In this document: in pieces, positions 15,573 to 25,283 of the stretch
Numbering within the stretch: the stretch's first letter is position 1
Layout: the number at the start of each line of letters is the position of its first letter
Source: Candidatus Aquiluna sp. IMCC13023
Lineage (GTDB): Bacteria; Actinomycetota; Actinomycetes; Actinomycetales; Microbacteriaceae
Reading direction: 5' to 3'
Assembly (NCBI RefSeq): GCF_000257665.1
Contig: NZ_AJKR01000003.1
Span: forward strand, 248,001-312,000
Length of the DNA: 64,000 nt
Notes under the pieces: model-generated
What the model saw: only the letters and a program-made list of their open reading frames with translations
Told to the model about the DNA's origin: nothing
The model's database searches: none
Program-made: the position numbers and the translations under genes

Positions 15573-17021
15573 CTAATCGTCGCGTTTACGTCGAAATTTC
15601 TTCGCGGCATCCCCTAGGTCACTGCGAAACTCGGATAGCTGCTCCCTGACCTCTTCGCGCACCTCGCTCAGTCTCTCCCTGGCGTCATCGGCCGCTCCCG
15701 AGAATCTTCCTCGCGCGCTCTCCGACGCACCCTCTGCGCGGCGCCGAAGGCTTAGGGCCTCTACCCTGAATTCCTCTAAGCGCTTTCTAAGGGAAGCAGA
15801 CAATCGGCCAATTGGTAACAAGTACTCGGGTTTATTGTCGGCTGTCGTTGGAACCTCGGCCCCTGTTCCTCGATAGAGGTCTTCAAAAATCGTGATTGTC
15901 GTCACAATGTCATGAGATTGAATCAGATGCAGGGAGTTTTCACTGAGTCTTGCAAGCTCCTGTTCGTCCGCTGAAAGCACAAGCTCCAATCGATCTCTAA
16001 GGGCATCTACGTCATCCGGGGGAAATAAATATCCATTGTCACCGTCGTGAACCAAATGCGGAAGTGCCATGGCATCCGCGGCTATGACTGGTCGTCCAGA
16101 GGCCATAGCCTCCATGGTCGCAATCGACTGAAGCTCGGCTATTGAAGGCATTACAAAAACAGTGCAGTTCTCATAAATCCCCGCAAGCTCTTGGTCTGTA
16201 ACATGCCCCAAAAATTCGACGCGATCCGAAATCCCAAGCAAACCGGCCTGACGCTCGAGGCGCTCGCGCTCACCCCCATCACCAACCAGTCGAAGTTTTA
16301 GATTTGGGAACTTATCTAATTTGCTAATGGCGTTCAGCAAAATATTTATTCTCTTCTCGTTGTCCAATCGGCCAACAAAGAGTGCCACCGGCAATCTATT
16401 TTGAGTTGGAGTCTGGTTAGCAAACTTTGTCGCATCTATGCCGCAGCTGATCGCCAAAACACCCTCGACGTGAGCTGAGTTCTCCAAAAGATCTGCTGCA
16501 CGTCTTGTGGGTGTGGTTAACGCATCCATCTTCCGCAACACTCGGCCGGCGTCTCCCCAGAGAATTTTGATGGCAAGCGGATGGATAAATTTTGGCAGGA
16601 ACGAATACTTGAGTAGGTTCTCAGGCATCGTGTGGTTCGTGGCGATCCTACGGATCGACATTCCTCTGGTCGCACGCATCGCGAATCGTCCAACCATCAG
16701 GTGTGACTGTATGTGCAGTGCGTCCGGCCTTTGCTCAAGAACGATTCTTTTGATCGCCCTTGATAGCCCAAACGGAGAGGTGTATCGATGGCTCTTGTGG
16801 TTCGGCATCTTGTGGCTCTTGAGCCTGTGGACGGTCATTTTGGCGCCGTCGTGTTCTTCCACTCTGGTTCCGGACCAACCGTCGAGACTAGGAGCAATAA
16901 TTGCCACTTCATTGCCGTTTCTAACAAGACCACCGGCTAATCGTTCAGCGAACTTGGCGGCTCCGTTAATGTCCGGTGCAAAGGTGTCGCAGGCTATGAG
17001 GACCTTAATCGGTTGGCTCAC
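15573..17021 (-). CDS. GT4 glycosyltransferase with a C-terminal charged helical tail
   Basis: 482 residues. Residues 1-400 are a GT-B fold: N-terminal DTFAPDINGAAKFAERLAGGL, NHTMPENLLKYS, LFVGRLDNEKR, and the family EX7E motif in AELQSIATMEAMASGRP. This resembles actinobacterial mannosyl- or glucosyltransferases that act on membrane glycolipids (MgtA-like). Residues 405-482 are very rich in Arg/Glu/Ser/Ala and lack Pro and Gly breaks in the last 35, predicting a long amphipathic or coiled helix not part of the usual enzyme. GTG start at 17021 with AAGGA five bases before it; overlaps the EamA gene by 17 bases. Sugar donor and acceptor are unknown. Confidence 0.86.
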   Translation of the reverse strand: MSQPIKVLIACDTFAPDINGAAKFAERLAGGLVRNGNEVAIIAPSLDGWSGTRVEEHDGAKMTVHRLKSHKMPNHKSHRYTSPFGLSRAIKRIVLEQRPDALHIQSHLMVGRFAMRATRGMSIRRIATNHTMPENLLKYSFLPKFIHPLAIKILWGDAGRVLRKMDALTTPTRRAADLLENSAHVEGVLAISCGIDATKFANQTPTQNRLPVALFVGRLDNEKRINILLNAISKLDKFPNLKLRLVGDGGERERLERQAGLLGISDRVEFLGHVTDQELAGIYENCTVFVMPSIAELQSIATMEAMASGRPVIAADAMALPHLVHDGDNGYLFPPDDVDALRDRLELVLSADEQELARLSENSLHLIQSHDIVTTITIFEDLYRGTGAEVPTTADNKPEYLLPIGRLSASLRKRLEEFRVEALSLRRRAEGASESARGRFSGAADDARERLSEVREEVREQLSEFRSDLGDAAKKFRRKRDD

Positions 17022-17913
17022 TATTATCCTTCTTTTTTAACTGCGGGTGAAATTTGTTCAAGGCAAGCACCCCAGTTATAGCAATAATACCCGCCACGCC
17101 GTAACTAACAACCTGTCCAATACTGGCTGCCTCGGCCTCACCAAGAATTGCGATGCCGATCATGACCGCAACAGCAGGATCAATAACAGTCAGGCCCGCA
17201 ATCACTAAATCAGGAGGGCCCGACGCGTAAGCATTCTGAACGAACCAACCACCGAGTACCGTCGCCCCTATCAAGGAAATCAGAGCAAGCAGCGTAAGTA
17301 GGTCATAGTCCTGTTGGAATATTCTCTGAATCACCACTTTTGCAAGAGAGGCCACAAAACCGTATAAAACACCGGCTCCAAAAATGTATTGCAGCGCACC
17401 AACCTTGCCCTTGGAACGCCAAAATAACAGCCCGAACATTAGAAGCAATACAAAGAGTATGCCGACTACTTGCAACAGCTTCCCGTTGCTCATTTCAACA
17501 GCAACGGCACTAGAGGCCGCTACTGCAACGAACCCGCCAACACCAATAGTCGTTAGAGCAATTGCAAGAAATGTGCTCGGATTCAGGCGAACCCCATAGA
17601 TTCTTGCGTTCAGCAGAGAGGTCATAATCAAAGCAATCGCACCTATCGGCTGAACCACAATCAGTGGAGCGAGCGCAAGGGCTGATAGCTGGAAGAGGAT
17701 TGCCAGCACCAAAAAACTTGTTCCAGTCAGCCATCTGGGTCTTCTCAGAAGGTCAGCAATCTGCCGAAGGCTCAGAGATCCTGGTCTGGGACGGATAGGG
17801 GCGTGATGCTTAGTCACTGCGTCGTTTTGAAACTGGGCGCCAAGTGAGAGAAAAATCGCTCCGATAACAGCAAGGCCGATTGCAAATGCCCTGACAATTT
17901 CGGGTGAAAACAA
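17005..17913 (-). CDS. DMT/EamA-family membrane transporter
   Basis: 302 residues with about nine hydrophobic segments and two halves of similar layout, as in the drug/metabolite transporter superfamily; closest in feel to the long DMT/NIPA-like actinobacterial proteins (PLIVVQPIGAIALIMTSLLNARIYG). Lys-rich C terminus, expected to be cytoplasmic. It overlaps the glycosyltransferase gene by 17 bases, suggesting co-expression, perhaps export of a lipid or sugar intermediate, but the substrate is unknown. The start ATG at 17913 is followed by a clean first helix (VRAFAIGLAVIGAIFLSLGA). Confidence 0.8.
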   Translation of the reverse strand: MFSPEIVRAFAIGLAVIGAIFLSLGAQFQNDAVTKHHAPIRPRPGSLSLRQIADLLRRPRWLTGTSFLVLAILFQLSALALAPLIVVQPIGAIALIMTSLLNARIYGVRLNPSTFLAIALTTIGVGGFVAVAASSAVAVEMSNGKLLQVVGILFVLLLMFGLLFWRSKGKVGALQYIFGAGVLYGFVASLAKVVIQRIFQQDYDLLTLLALISLIGATVLGGWFVQNAYASGPPDLVIAGLTVIDPAVAVMIGIAILGEAEAASIGQVVSYGVAGIIAITGVLALNKFHPQLKKKDNSEPTD

Positions 17914-17997
17914 AGCTTTTCTCCTGTCGGCCTGGAAGCCCTAAAAGCCTAGACCACCAAGCTGAAATTACCGCTTGAGAATAGCTAAAATAGGAGC

Positions 17998-18561
17998 GTG
18001 ACCTTGCAAAAAATACGCATAACCGGTGATCCAGTTCTTCATACACGAGCTCTAGAGGTACCGGTGATAGATGATTACATCCGCCAGCTGGTCGCTGACA
18101 TGCTCGAGACCATGGATGCGGCTCCCGGAGTCGGCCTAGCCGCCACTCAAATTGGAGTCGGACTCAGAATATTTGTCTACTCATTCAGCACCGAAGATCA
18201 GGAAGTTCGAGGAGTTGCAATCAATCCTGAGCTTTCTATCTCAGAATTTTCCGAAGAGTCACTAGACGAAGAAGCAGATTCTGAAGGCTGTTTGTCTATT
18301 CCAGGAGAGAGATTTCCCCTCAAGCGAGCAAACCGGGCCGTGTTGAGAGCTACTGACCTAGAGGGCCAGGGTTACCAAATAGACGCCGAGGGCTGGCTGG
18401 CTCGAATCTTTCAGCACGAGTTTGACCACCTAGAAGGCATCCTCTATGCGGACCGGCTAGCAAAGCCCCATAAAAGATTCATGAAAAAGGCCATCAAGGA
18501 AAACGACTGGGGAGCACCTGGTTTGTCGTGGCTGCCAGGGGAAGACTATTTAGAACCCTAA
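17998..18561 (+). CDS. def: Peptide deformylase
   Basis: 187 residues. Removes the N-formyl group from nascent proteins. The three motifs are intact: GVGLAATQIG (45-54), EGCLS with metal ligand Cys98, and QHEFDHLEG with His140, catalytic Glu141 and His144. The GTG at 17998 is preceded by AGGAGC, very close to the start (overlapping spacing), so translation efficiency may be modest. It is a single-gene unit divergent from the EamA gene and overlaps azlD by 12 bases tail to tail. Confidence 0.96.
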   Translation: MTLQKIRITGDPVLHTRALEVPVIDDYIRQLVADMLETMDAAPGVGLAATQIGVGLRIFVYSFSTEDQEVRGVAINPELSISEFSEESLDEEADSEGCLSIPGERFPLKRANRAVLRATDLEGQGYQIDAEGWLARIFQHEFDHLEGILYADRLAKPHKRFMKKAIKENDWGAPGLSWLPGEDYLEP

Positions 18562-18849
18562 AAGCCTTACCCCAGCAGCCACAACCGCCCCGGCTAGAAC
18601 TACAAAAATATAGGGAACCCTAAGAGCTAAAAGCGCCCCGGCAACAACTAGGGAAGCTGCTCGTGCATCAAGAACCAGATCGCTCTGAGACGAAAACCCC
18701 TGAAGCATGACAAGCGCTGCAAGCAAAGAAACCGTCATGCGCTCGGCAATCAGCCTTCCACGCTCCCCAATAAGACGGTCGGGAATCAAGAAACCTAGAA
18801 TTTTCCAGCTATAGACCGCCAAAGATGCAAAAATCACCGTGCTGATCAT
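18550..18849 (-). CDS. azlD: AzlD family branched-chain amino acid transport subunit
   Basis: 99 residues with three to four hydrophobic helices, the small partner of AzlC. Together the pair is associated with export of branched-chain amino acids and analogues such as azaleucine. It overlaps azlC by four bases. The C-terminal codons overlap def on the opposite strand by 12 bases. No sequence irregularities. Confidence 0.88.
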   Translation of the reverse strand: MISTVIFASLAVYSWKILGFLIPDRLIGERGRLIAERMTVSLLAALVMLQGFSSQSDLVLDARAASLVVAGALLALRVPYIFVVLAGAVVAAGVRLLGF

Positions 18850-19490
18850 TTTTTGCCCCCTATTGGGAGCAAAGCAACAACAGCGGCCAATAGCACCGGA
18901 ACGCCGGCTGGGGTGAGGGGAATTGCGATCAGTGCAACTAATGCACCGATGCCGGCCAAAGCCAAGTTATTTTTCAATCTAGGCCAGAGCAGCCCAAGGA
19001 ACGCAGCCGCAGCAGCGCCATCGAGGCCCCAGGCCTCAACTGACCCAAAGAGATTTCCAGCCATGGCTCCCAGCAAAGTTGCTGTGTTCCAAAAGACAAA
19101 TACCGCACCGCCGGTGAGCCAGAAACCAAGTTTTTGATCTCGTGGACCCTCTTGGGCCGCGGACACGGCATTTGACTCATCAATGGTCAATTGGGCTGCA
19201 AGCAGACGCCATAGCCCTCTTGGACCAATTACGGTGTTGAGTCGCAGGCCATAGAAAGAGTTTCGGACACCCATAAGCCATGCAGAAGAAATTGCTGTGA
19301 TTGGCGCTCCCCCAGCAGCAACGATTCCTACAAATGCGAATTGACTCGCGCCCGAAAACATCAGCAAGCTGAGCAACATGACGGCAGGAACCGTTAGGCC
19401 AGCGGCAGACCCAATGGCTCCGAATGAAACTCCGTAAAGGCCGGTGGCAAGGCCTACGGACAGTGAAGTGGAAATTACTTGCCTGCTCAT
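18846..19490 (-). CDS. azlC: AzlC family branched-chain amino acid permease
   Basis: 214 residues, hydrophobic. The N-terminal GLATGLYGVSFGAIG, LLMFSGASQFAF and GVRNSFYGLRLN segments are AzlC signatures. With AzlD it forms an amino acid exporter in the cytoplasmic membrane. It lies 22 bases after the tRNA-Asn gene on the same strand, so it may be transcribed through from the dnaG operon or from the tRNA promoter. The ATG is preceded by CTGGAGATGGC (GGAG). Confidence 0.93.
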   Translation of the reverse strand: MSRQVISTSLSVGLATGLYGVSFGAIGSAAGLTVPAVMLLSLLMFSGASQFAFVGIVAAGGAPITAISSAWLMGVRNSFYGLRLNTVIGPRGLWRLLAAQLTIDESNAVSAAQEGPRDQKLGFWLTGGAVFVFWNTATLLGAMAGNLFGSVEAWGLDGAAAAAFLGLLWPRLKNNLALAGIGALVALIAIPLTPAGVPVLLAAVVALLPIGGKK

Positions 19491-19512
19491 GCCATCTCCA
19501 GGAAAAGTGTGG

Positions 19513-19585
19513 CTCCTCGGCTTGGACTCGAACCAAGAACCTATCGATTAACAGTCGATTGCTCTGCCAATTGAGCTACCGAGGA
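19513..19585 (-). tRNA. tRNA-Asn (GTT)
   Basis: Minus strand, 73 bases. Acceptor TCCTCGG pairs with CCGAGGA; D arm GCTC/GAGC; anticodon stem ATCGA/TCGAT around CTGTTAA (anticodon GTT); T arm CTTGG/CCAAG with TTCGAGT; discriminator G; no encoded CCA. Lies between dnaG and azlC on the same strand. Confidence 0.96.
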
Positions 19586-19628
19586 ATGCATCCCTAGAGA
19601 CACGGCACAACATTAGCAGATTCGCGAG

Positions 19629-21446
19629 CTATTTCATCAACTCACGACGTTCTGATTCCAACGCCATCAATTCCTGCTGGACTTGGGCAAGCTGTTCCGG
19701 ACTTGCTGTCGAGTCGATTCGTCTGAGCGCCGCCATCAAATCAGCTTTCTCTCGAGCTAAGGTATTGAGCATCGCGGTCCTCACGACACCAACCGCGTAT
19801 TTAGAAAGAGCCGCCTCGTTAGCTACCGGAAGGTTTGCAAGAGCAAGAGACCGAATCACATCCAGATCCTCTGGCAAAACTTGAGTTGCTAATAGATTTG
19901 CGAAGTCATCCTCCGCTAACTGCATCGAGTTCATATTCGCCACCTCGAGAATTCGATGATGCTGAGCGACGGAAAACCCCGAAGCCAACATGCGGCGAAG
20001 CTGCTCGGGACTAAACGCACCGGGGGCTTGCACTAATACCTCCAGTATTTGCCGCTCCATTCGAGCCTGCGGGGTAATAGCCTCGCCCGCAGGAGCTCCA
20101 GCTTGTCTCATTGGCTCTACTCGCTGCTGAACCTGCCTTGTCACGCCTGCCCGAACCATTTGCTCTACTTCTGAAGAGTCAAGAGACACCCAATCCGCTA
20201 GCGCCTTCACATAACCTGACTTGAGGGCCGAATCCGTAATCTCAGCAACAACTGGTGCTGCTGCCCTTGCAGCAGCTACTCGTGAATCTAGATCGGCTAA
20301 AGAAAATTGGCTAATTCGATGGCGAATAACGAACTCAAATAGTGGCTTTTTGGATCCCAGCATCTTTGATATTGCCCCGTCGCCCATTTTCTGTCGAAGG
20401 TCCGCGGGGTCAAGGCCATCAGGCCCACTCGCGACAAAGGTTAGGGCATTGAACTTTGAGCTGTCTCCATAGACTCGAAGAGCAGCCTTCTCACCTGCGG
20501 CATCCGGGTCAAAGGTGAAGATAACCTCTGCCGGGTCGCTTGTTTGACCCAATAATCGATTGATTATCCGAATGTGCTCTTCGCCAAAAGCCGTGCCACA
20601 AGTTGCGACCGCAGTCTCCACCCCTGCTAGATGACAGGCCATGACATCGGTATAGCCCTCGACAACAACGATCTGCCTTGACTTGACGATGGCTTTTCGA
20701 GCCAAATCAAGACCATAAAGGACGCTCGACTTGTGATACACGGGTGTCTCTGGCGTATTTAGGTATTTCGGCCCTTGGTCATCCTCATAAAGTTTTCTGG
20801 CGCCAAACCCAAGCACTTGCGAGTTTGCGTCTCTGATGGGCCATAGCACACGCCCGCGAAAGCGATCGTAGCCACCCTTGTCGCTCTCCATCGCCAAACC
20901 CGCAGATACAAGCTCCTGCATTTGGTAACCCGCTGCAGTCGCCGCTTCTATCAGGTTCTGCCAGCCTTTCGGGGCATAGCCGATTCCGAAAGTTGCAAAG
21001 CTTGCCAATTCGAAACCCCGAGACAGCAGGAAGTCTTGAGCAGTCTGACCTTCGGCTGATTGCAATTGCGTTTGGTAATAATCTGCAGCAAATTTATTTA
21101 GAGACAGCAACCTTGACCTTGTTGAACCCTCGTCGCTTCCTTCCTCAAACTTCAGCTGATAGCCGACCTTGTCTGCCAAGCGTTGCACCGCATCGGAAAA
21201 ACTAACCGACTCAATTTCTTGAATGAACTTGTAAACATCGCCACCAACTCCACAGCCAAAGCAGTGGTAGAACGCAGGATTAGCTCGAACGTTAAAACTT
21301 GGTGATTTCTCATCGTGGAATGGACACAAACCCTTGAAAGAACCCGAACTTGCTGCCTTGAGAGATACGTAGCCCCCGACAATCTCCACAATGTCAGCGC
21401 GCTCTTTTAGCTCTTCAATGTCCCCTTGGGATACTCGACCAGCCAT
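19629..21446 (-). CDS. dnaG: DNA primase
   Basis: 605 residues. N-terminal CHC2 zinc finger with Cys41, His44 (CPFHDEKSPSF), Cys62 and Cys65 (HCFGCGVGGD); the TOPRIM catalytic core begins near VVVEGYTDVMACH around residue 260 with FDPDAAG following; the C-terminal third is the DnaB-interacting helical region, with a Gln/Glu-rich end. Makes RNA primers at the replication fork. It follows dgt by nine bases, so nucleotide clean-up and primer synthesis share an operon, an arrangement seen in other actinobacteria. Confidence 0.96.
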   Translation of the reverse strand: MAGRVSQGDIEELKERADIVEIVGGYVSLKAASSGSFKGLCPFHDEKSPSFNVRANPAFYHCFGCGVGGDVYKFIQEIESVSFSDAVQRLADKVGYQLKFEEGSDEGSTRSRLLSLNKFAADYYQTQLQSAEGQTAQDFLLSRGFELASFATFGIGYAPKGWQNLIEAATAAGYQMQELVSAGLAMESDKGGYDRFRGRVLWPIRDANSQVLGFGARKLYEDDQGPKYLNTPETPVYHKSSVLYGLDLARKAIVKSRQIVVVEGYTDVMACHLAGVETAVATCGTAFGEEHIRIINRLLGQTSDPAEVIFTFDPDAAGEKAALRVYGDSSKFNALTFVASGPDGLDPADLRQKMGDGAISKMLGSKKPLFEFVIRHRISQFSLADLDSRVAAARAAAPVVAEITDSALKSGYVKALADWVSLDSSEVEQMVRAGVTRQVQQRVEPMRQAGAPAGEAITPQARMERQILEVLVQAPGAFSPEQLRRMLASGFSVAQHHRILEVANMNSMQLAEDDFANLLATQVLPEDLDVIRSLALANLPVANEAALSKYAVGVVRTAMLNTLAREKADLMAALRRIDSTASPEQLAQVQQELMALESERRELMK

Positions 21447-21455
21447 AACTGAATC

Positions 21456-22709
21456 CTATGCTCTTGAGCTGCGGTGTAGAGCGACAGCTGCCGGGTCAGT
21501 CAAGGATGCAACGAAATCCACGATGACTCGTTTCTGAGCCTTGTGGTCCTTTGCGGCTGCCCATGCTTCGGAACCGGTCGAGTCGAGTCGAGCGCCGTTT
21601 TTGGATAGCAAGGTTTCGGCAAGCTCTACTAGCAAAGTTCGTTGGTCCTCGTAATAAGGCTGCCTTGAATTCTCTGTCATTACCGAGGAGGCGACGATGC
21701 CCTTGAGGACCGCAATCTGACTTTTCACGCGACTCGGAACCATAACGCCGTTACTAAAACGACTCAATGTGCCTCTTTTAGAGTCCTCCAAAACTGCACC
21801 GGTGGTTCTGGAAACAAAAGAACCAATTAGGTCACTGGCCAGGTTTTTTAGCCTCGCCAAGTGTCTCGGTGACCCATCGAATGTTTTGAGCCAATGACTG
21901 GAGGACTGTAGGGATAAGAGTGCTTCTTCTAATTCAACCTTTGAATAGGAACCCTCGGACCATTTGCTTATGTCCTCAATTAGGGCATCGTTTGACGTGG
22001 AATCGGAAATTAGGGCCGGATCCACAAACCCTTCCACTATTGAGTCCTCAAAATCATGAACCGAGTAAGCAACATCGTCAGCAAAGTCCATAATTTGAGC
22101 CTCGACGCACTTGATACCCTCAGGTGCTTCCTGCCTCATCCAATCAAAGACTTCTACATCGTCGTCATAGACACCGAATTTTGTTACGTTGTCGAACTCG
22201 GCTGCTCTGGACAGTGGCCACGGATACTTGGTCGCCGCATCCAAAGAGGCCCTGGTTAAATTCAAGCCCCTCGAGATGCCACTTTCGTCATAGATCTTTG
22301 GCTCAAGCCTCGTCAGGATTCGAAATGTCTGGGCGTTGCCCTCAAAACCGCCGACGTCGGCAGCCCAAAAATTCAGAGCAGACTCACCGTTATGGCCAAA
22401 AGGAGGATGTCCAAGATCATGAGCCAGGCAGCCCATGTCCACTAGATCCGGGTTCACTCCCAGGGCTGTTGCTAGCTCCCTGCCAACCTGAGCAACCTCA
22501 AGCGAATGAGTAAGTCTTGTTCTTGCAAAGTCCCCCGAGCTTGGGGAAAGAACCTGAGTCTTAGCGCTGAGTTTCCGGAACGCAGCAGAGTGCAAGACCC
22601 TTGCCCGGTCCCGCGCAAACTCTCCGCGACCCTCCATTTGAGACCCGGGTTGGCCCACAAACCGCTCGAGGTCTCGAGGGTCATAGCCGCTTTCAGCTTT
22701 AGCAACCAT
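21456..22709 (-). CDS. dgt: Deoxyguanosinetriphosphate triphosphohydrolase-like protein
   Basis: 417 residues from ATG 22709, which follows a perfect GGAGGA with five-base spacing and lies two bases beyond the dus stop. A longer in-frame version from 22808 would overlap dus by about 100 bases and lacks a ribosome site. HD-domain metal residues: His68 in RLTHSLEV, His97-Asp98 in LAHDLGHPPFGHNGE. It hydrolyses dNTPs to nucleoside and triphosphate, tuning dNTP pools. Situated between dus and dnaG in a run of same-strand genes. Confidence 0.92.
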   Translation of the reverse strand: MVAKAESGYDPRDLERFVGQPGSQMEGRGEFARDRARVLHSAAFRKLSAKTQVLSPSSGDFARTRLTHSLEVAQVGRELATALGVNPDLVDMGCLAHDLGHPPFGHNGESALNFWAADVGGFEGNAQTFRILTRLEPKIYDESGISRGLNLTRASLDAATKYPWPLSRAAEFDNVTKFGVYDDDVEVFDWMRQEAPEGIKCVEAQIMDFADDVAYSVHDFEDSIVEGFVDPALISDSTSNDALIEDISKWSEGSYSKVELEEALLSLQSSSHWLKTFDGSPRHLARLKNLASDLIGSFVSRTTGAVLEDSKRGTLSRFSNGVMVPSRVKSQIAVLKGIVASSVMTENSRQPYYEDQRTLLVELAETLLSKNGARLDSTGSEAWAAAKDHKAQKRVIVDFVASLTDPAAVALHRSSRA

Positions 22710-22711
22710 GC

Positions 22712-23866
22712 TTATCCTCCTGATACAGACAGTTCCGCAAACTCCAGCTGAGCTCGATGAGTGTCGTTCAAGTCCCTGGAGTCCAACCAGCCTTCCGGCA
22801 GTGAACACTTCTTTAGCGAGCCGAGCCTACCCCGAGGGCCCTCAGCTTCTTCACCCGGGTAGGGCGTATCTCGCTCTAGTAAGCCCAATAAATCAGCTGC
22901 CTGTTGCAATGACTCGACTCTTGCAAGATCGGCCCTGAATTCCCCGCCAACCGGGTAGCCCTTGAAATACCAAGCAACGTGCTTCCTAATATCTCGGCAC
23001 GCCCTGCCTTCTTCATCGAAGTACTCTGTCAGCAGCTCGGCATGGCGATAAAACGCGTCGGCCACCTCACCAAGTGATGGCATTACCTCGTCTACTTGTG
23101 GATTCTTGTCACCAGCTAGGTAGCCTGCTATTGCCCGTTCGAGATCCTGGAAGAGCCACGGCCTTCCGAGGCAACCCCTACCAACCACAATTCCGTCTAC
23201 TCCGGTTTTATCCATCATTGATACTGCGTCGTGAGCTGACCAAATGTCACCATTGCCAAGAACTTGAACATCTGGCAACGACTCTCGAAGCTCTGCGATA
23301 GCGTCCCAGTCTGCTCTTCCGGAATAGAAATCCTCCGCGGTTCGCCCATGCAGCGCAACGGCAGTAACCCCTGCGTCCCTGGCGGCCTTGCCAGCGTCCA
23401 AAAACGTTAGGTGACCTTGATCTATACCCTTGCGCATTTTGACTGTCACTGGGATTGTTCCAGCTGCCTTAACAGCTGCTTGAACAATGGCCTCAAATAG
23501 CTCTGATTTCCAAGGTAAGGCTGCTCCCCCACCCTTTCGAGTAACCTTCGCAACCGGGCAACCAAAATTCAGGTCAATATGATCTGCTCGGTCCTCTTGA
23601 ACGAGCATCTCGATGGCTCTAGATATCGTTGTGGGGTCAACTCCATAAAGCTGAACCGACCGAAATTCCTCGGACTCATGATGCCCGATTAGGCGCATCG
23701 ACTCTTCAGTTCTTTCAACCAGAGCTCTAGAGGTGACCATCTCAGAGACGAACAGACCATTGCCGTACTCGCGACAGAGCCTCCTGAAGGCAGTGTTTGT
23801 AATACCAGCCATTGGTGCCAGCACGACTGGCACCTGAAAGGTTTTAGTTCCGTACGTTAGTCCCAA
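22712..23866 (-). CDS. dus: tRNA-dihydrouridine synthase
   Basis: 384 residues. FMN-dependent TIM barrel (VVLAPMAGITNTAFRRL) with catalytic Cys103 in NFGCPVAK; KMRKG and GNGDIWS further along complete the Dus signature. It reduces uridines in tRNA D-loops. A helical C-terminal RNA-binding domain is present, longer than in DusB of proteobacteria. The start is TTG at 23866, four bases after the glyQS stop; no alternative ATG lies before the conserved strand. Precise D-loop position is not predictable. Confidence 0.92.
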   Translation of the reverse strand: MGLTYGTKTFQVPVVLAPMAGITNTAFRRLCREYGNGLFVSEMVTSRALVERTEESMRLIGHHESEEFRSVQLYGVDPTTISRAIEMLVQEDRADHIDLNFGCPVAKVTRKGGGAALPWKSELFEAIVQAAVKAAGTIPVTVKMRKGIDQGHLTFLDAGKAARDAGVTAVALHGRTAEDFYSGRADWDAIAELRESLPDVQVLGNGDIWSAHDAVSMMDKTGVDGIVVGRGCLGRPWLFQDLERAIAGYLAGDKNPQVDEVMPSLGEVADAFYRHAELLTEYFDEEGRACRDIRKHVAWYFKGYPVGGEFRADLARVESLQQAADLLGLLERDTPYPGEEAEGPRGRLGSLKKCSLPEGWLDSRDLNDTHRAQLEFAELSVSGG

Positions 23867-23870
23867 TTAA

Positions 23871-25244
23871 CTAGCTGAGTCTCTCAAATAGGTAGCTTGC
23901 AACCTTGTCCAAGGACACTCGCTCCTGAGCCATTGAATCACGCTCACGAATAGTCACGGACTGGTCATCGGCTGTCTCAAAATCAATCGTTATGCAAAAA
24001 GGAGTTCCAATTTCATCTTGTCTGCGATACCTACGCCCAATGGCACCTGAGTCATCAAAGTCAATGTTCCAGTTCTTTCGAAGCTCGGCGGCCAACGCCT
24101 TGGCAATTGGATTCAGCGCCTCGTTTCTGCTGAGCGGCAAAACAGCTGCCTTCACGGGCGAAAGTCGATAATCGAGTCGGAGAACGGTCCTGGTGTCAAC
24201 GCCGCCCTTCGCATTAGGAGCTTCGTCCTCTGAATATGCATCGACCATGAATGCCATCAGCGACCTAGTTAGTCCAGCCGCTGGCTCAATAACGAATGGA
24301 GTCCAGCGCTTTTCCTCGGTTTGATCAAAGTAACTCAAGTCAACACCGGACGAAGCTGAGTGGGTTTTTAGGTCAAAATCAGTTCGGTTTGCAATTCCCT
24401 CAAGCTCACCGAATTCTCCACCCTGGAAGCCAAAGCGGTACTCAATGTCAACGGTGCGCTTGGAGTAGTGCGACAGCTTTTCCTTCGGGTGATCGAACAG
24501 TCGAAGGTTATCTGGATTAATTCCAAGATCTAGATACCAGTTATGGCGCTGTTCGATCCAGTATTCGTGCCACTTTTCATCTTCACCTGGTTTTACAAAA
24601 AACTCCATCTCCATCTGCTCAAACTCGCGCGTGCGAAAGATGAAGTTACCCGGAGTGATTTCGTTGCGGAAGCTCTTTCCCATTTGACCGATTCCAAATG
24701 GAGGCTTCATCCTTGAAACATTTAGAACGTTGTTAAAGTTTACGAATATTCCCTGAGCAGTTTCAGGCCGCAGGTAATGCATGCCGGTGTCATCATCGAC
24801 TGGACCTAGCGAGGTCTTCAGAAGGCCGTTAAAGCTCTTTGGCTCAGTCCAGGATTCCTTTGTCCCACAGTTTGGGCAGGCAATCTCCGCCATTGATTTG
24901 GGAGCCCTGGACTTCTTTTCTTCAAAGGCCTCTTCCAGGTGATCCTGACGAAACCGCTTGTGACAACTGGTGCACTCAATCAACGGATCAACAAACGCCT
25001 CAACGTGGCCAGAAGATTCCCAAACCTTGGTGGGCAAAATAATGGAGCTATCAAGCCCGACAACGTCATCTCTGCCAGACACCACAGACTGCCACCACTG
25101 ACGTTTGATGTTTTCCTTTAGCTCCACTCCGAGTGGGCCATAATCCCATGCCGATCTCGATCCGCCGTAAATCTCGCCAGCCTGAAACACAAAGCCTCTG
25201 CGTTTTGCAAGCGAAATTACCTGGTCGAGCTTTTGATTGGCCAT
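23871..25244 (-). CDS. glyQS: Glycyl-tRNA synthetase, single-chain
   Basis: 457 residues, homodimeric class II type used by actinobacteria and eukaryotes rather than the alpha2beta2 type. [24 protein letters not shown] at the N terminus is diagnostic; motif 2 [19 protein letters not shown] and motif 3 near [13 protein letters not shown] are present. A zinc-ribbon insertion has two CxxC pairs (CTSCHKRF and CPNCGTKE). ATG 25244 follows CCGGAGAATA. No T-box leader is present in the 39 bases upstream, so regulation by uncharged tRNA-Gly is not indicated. Confidence 0.96.
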   Translation of the reverse strand: MANQKLDQVISLAKRRGFVFQAGEIYGGSRSAWDYGPLGVELKENIKRQWWQSVVSGRDDVVGLDSSIILPTKVWESSGHVEAFVDPLIECTSCHKRFRQDHLEEAFEEKKSRAPKSMAEIACPNCGTKESWTEPKSFNGLLKTSLGPVDDDTGMHYLRPETAQGIFVNFNNVLNVSRMKPPFGIGQMGKSFRNEITPGNFIFRTREFEQMEMEFFVKPGEDEKWHEYWIEQRHNWYLDLGINPDNLRLFDHPKEKLSHYSKRTVDIEYRFGFQGGEFGELEGIANRTDFDLKTHSASSGVDLSYFDQTEEKRWTPFVIEPAAGLTRSLMAFMVDAYSEDEAPNAKGGVDTRTVLRLDYRLSPVKAAVLPLSRNEALNPIAKALAAELRKNWNIDFDDSGAIGRRYRRQDEIGTPFCITIDFETADDQSVTIRERDSMAQERVSLDKVASYLFERLS

Positions 25245-25283
25245 TATTCTCCGGGGATTATTTATTGGATGTCTAGCGATTCC

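Noticed and set aside
22710-22808. N-terminal extension of dgt
   Set aside because: It overlaps dus by almost 100 bases, while ATG 22709 has a perfect GGAGGA at five bases.
25245-25283. T-box riboswitch before glyQS
   Set aside because: The gap is only 39 bases and has no specifier stem or terminator; the same holds for the 31-base gap before leuS.
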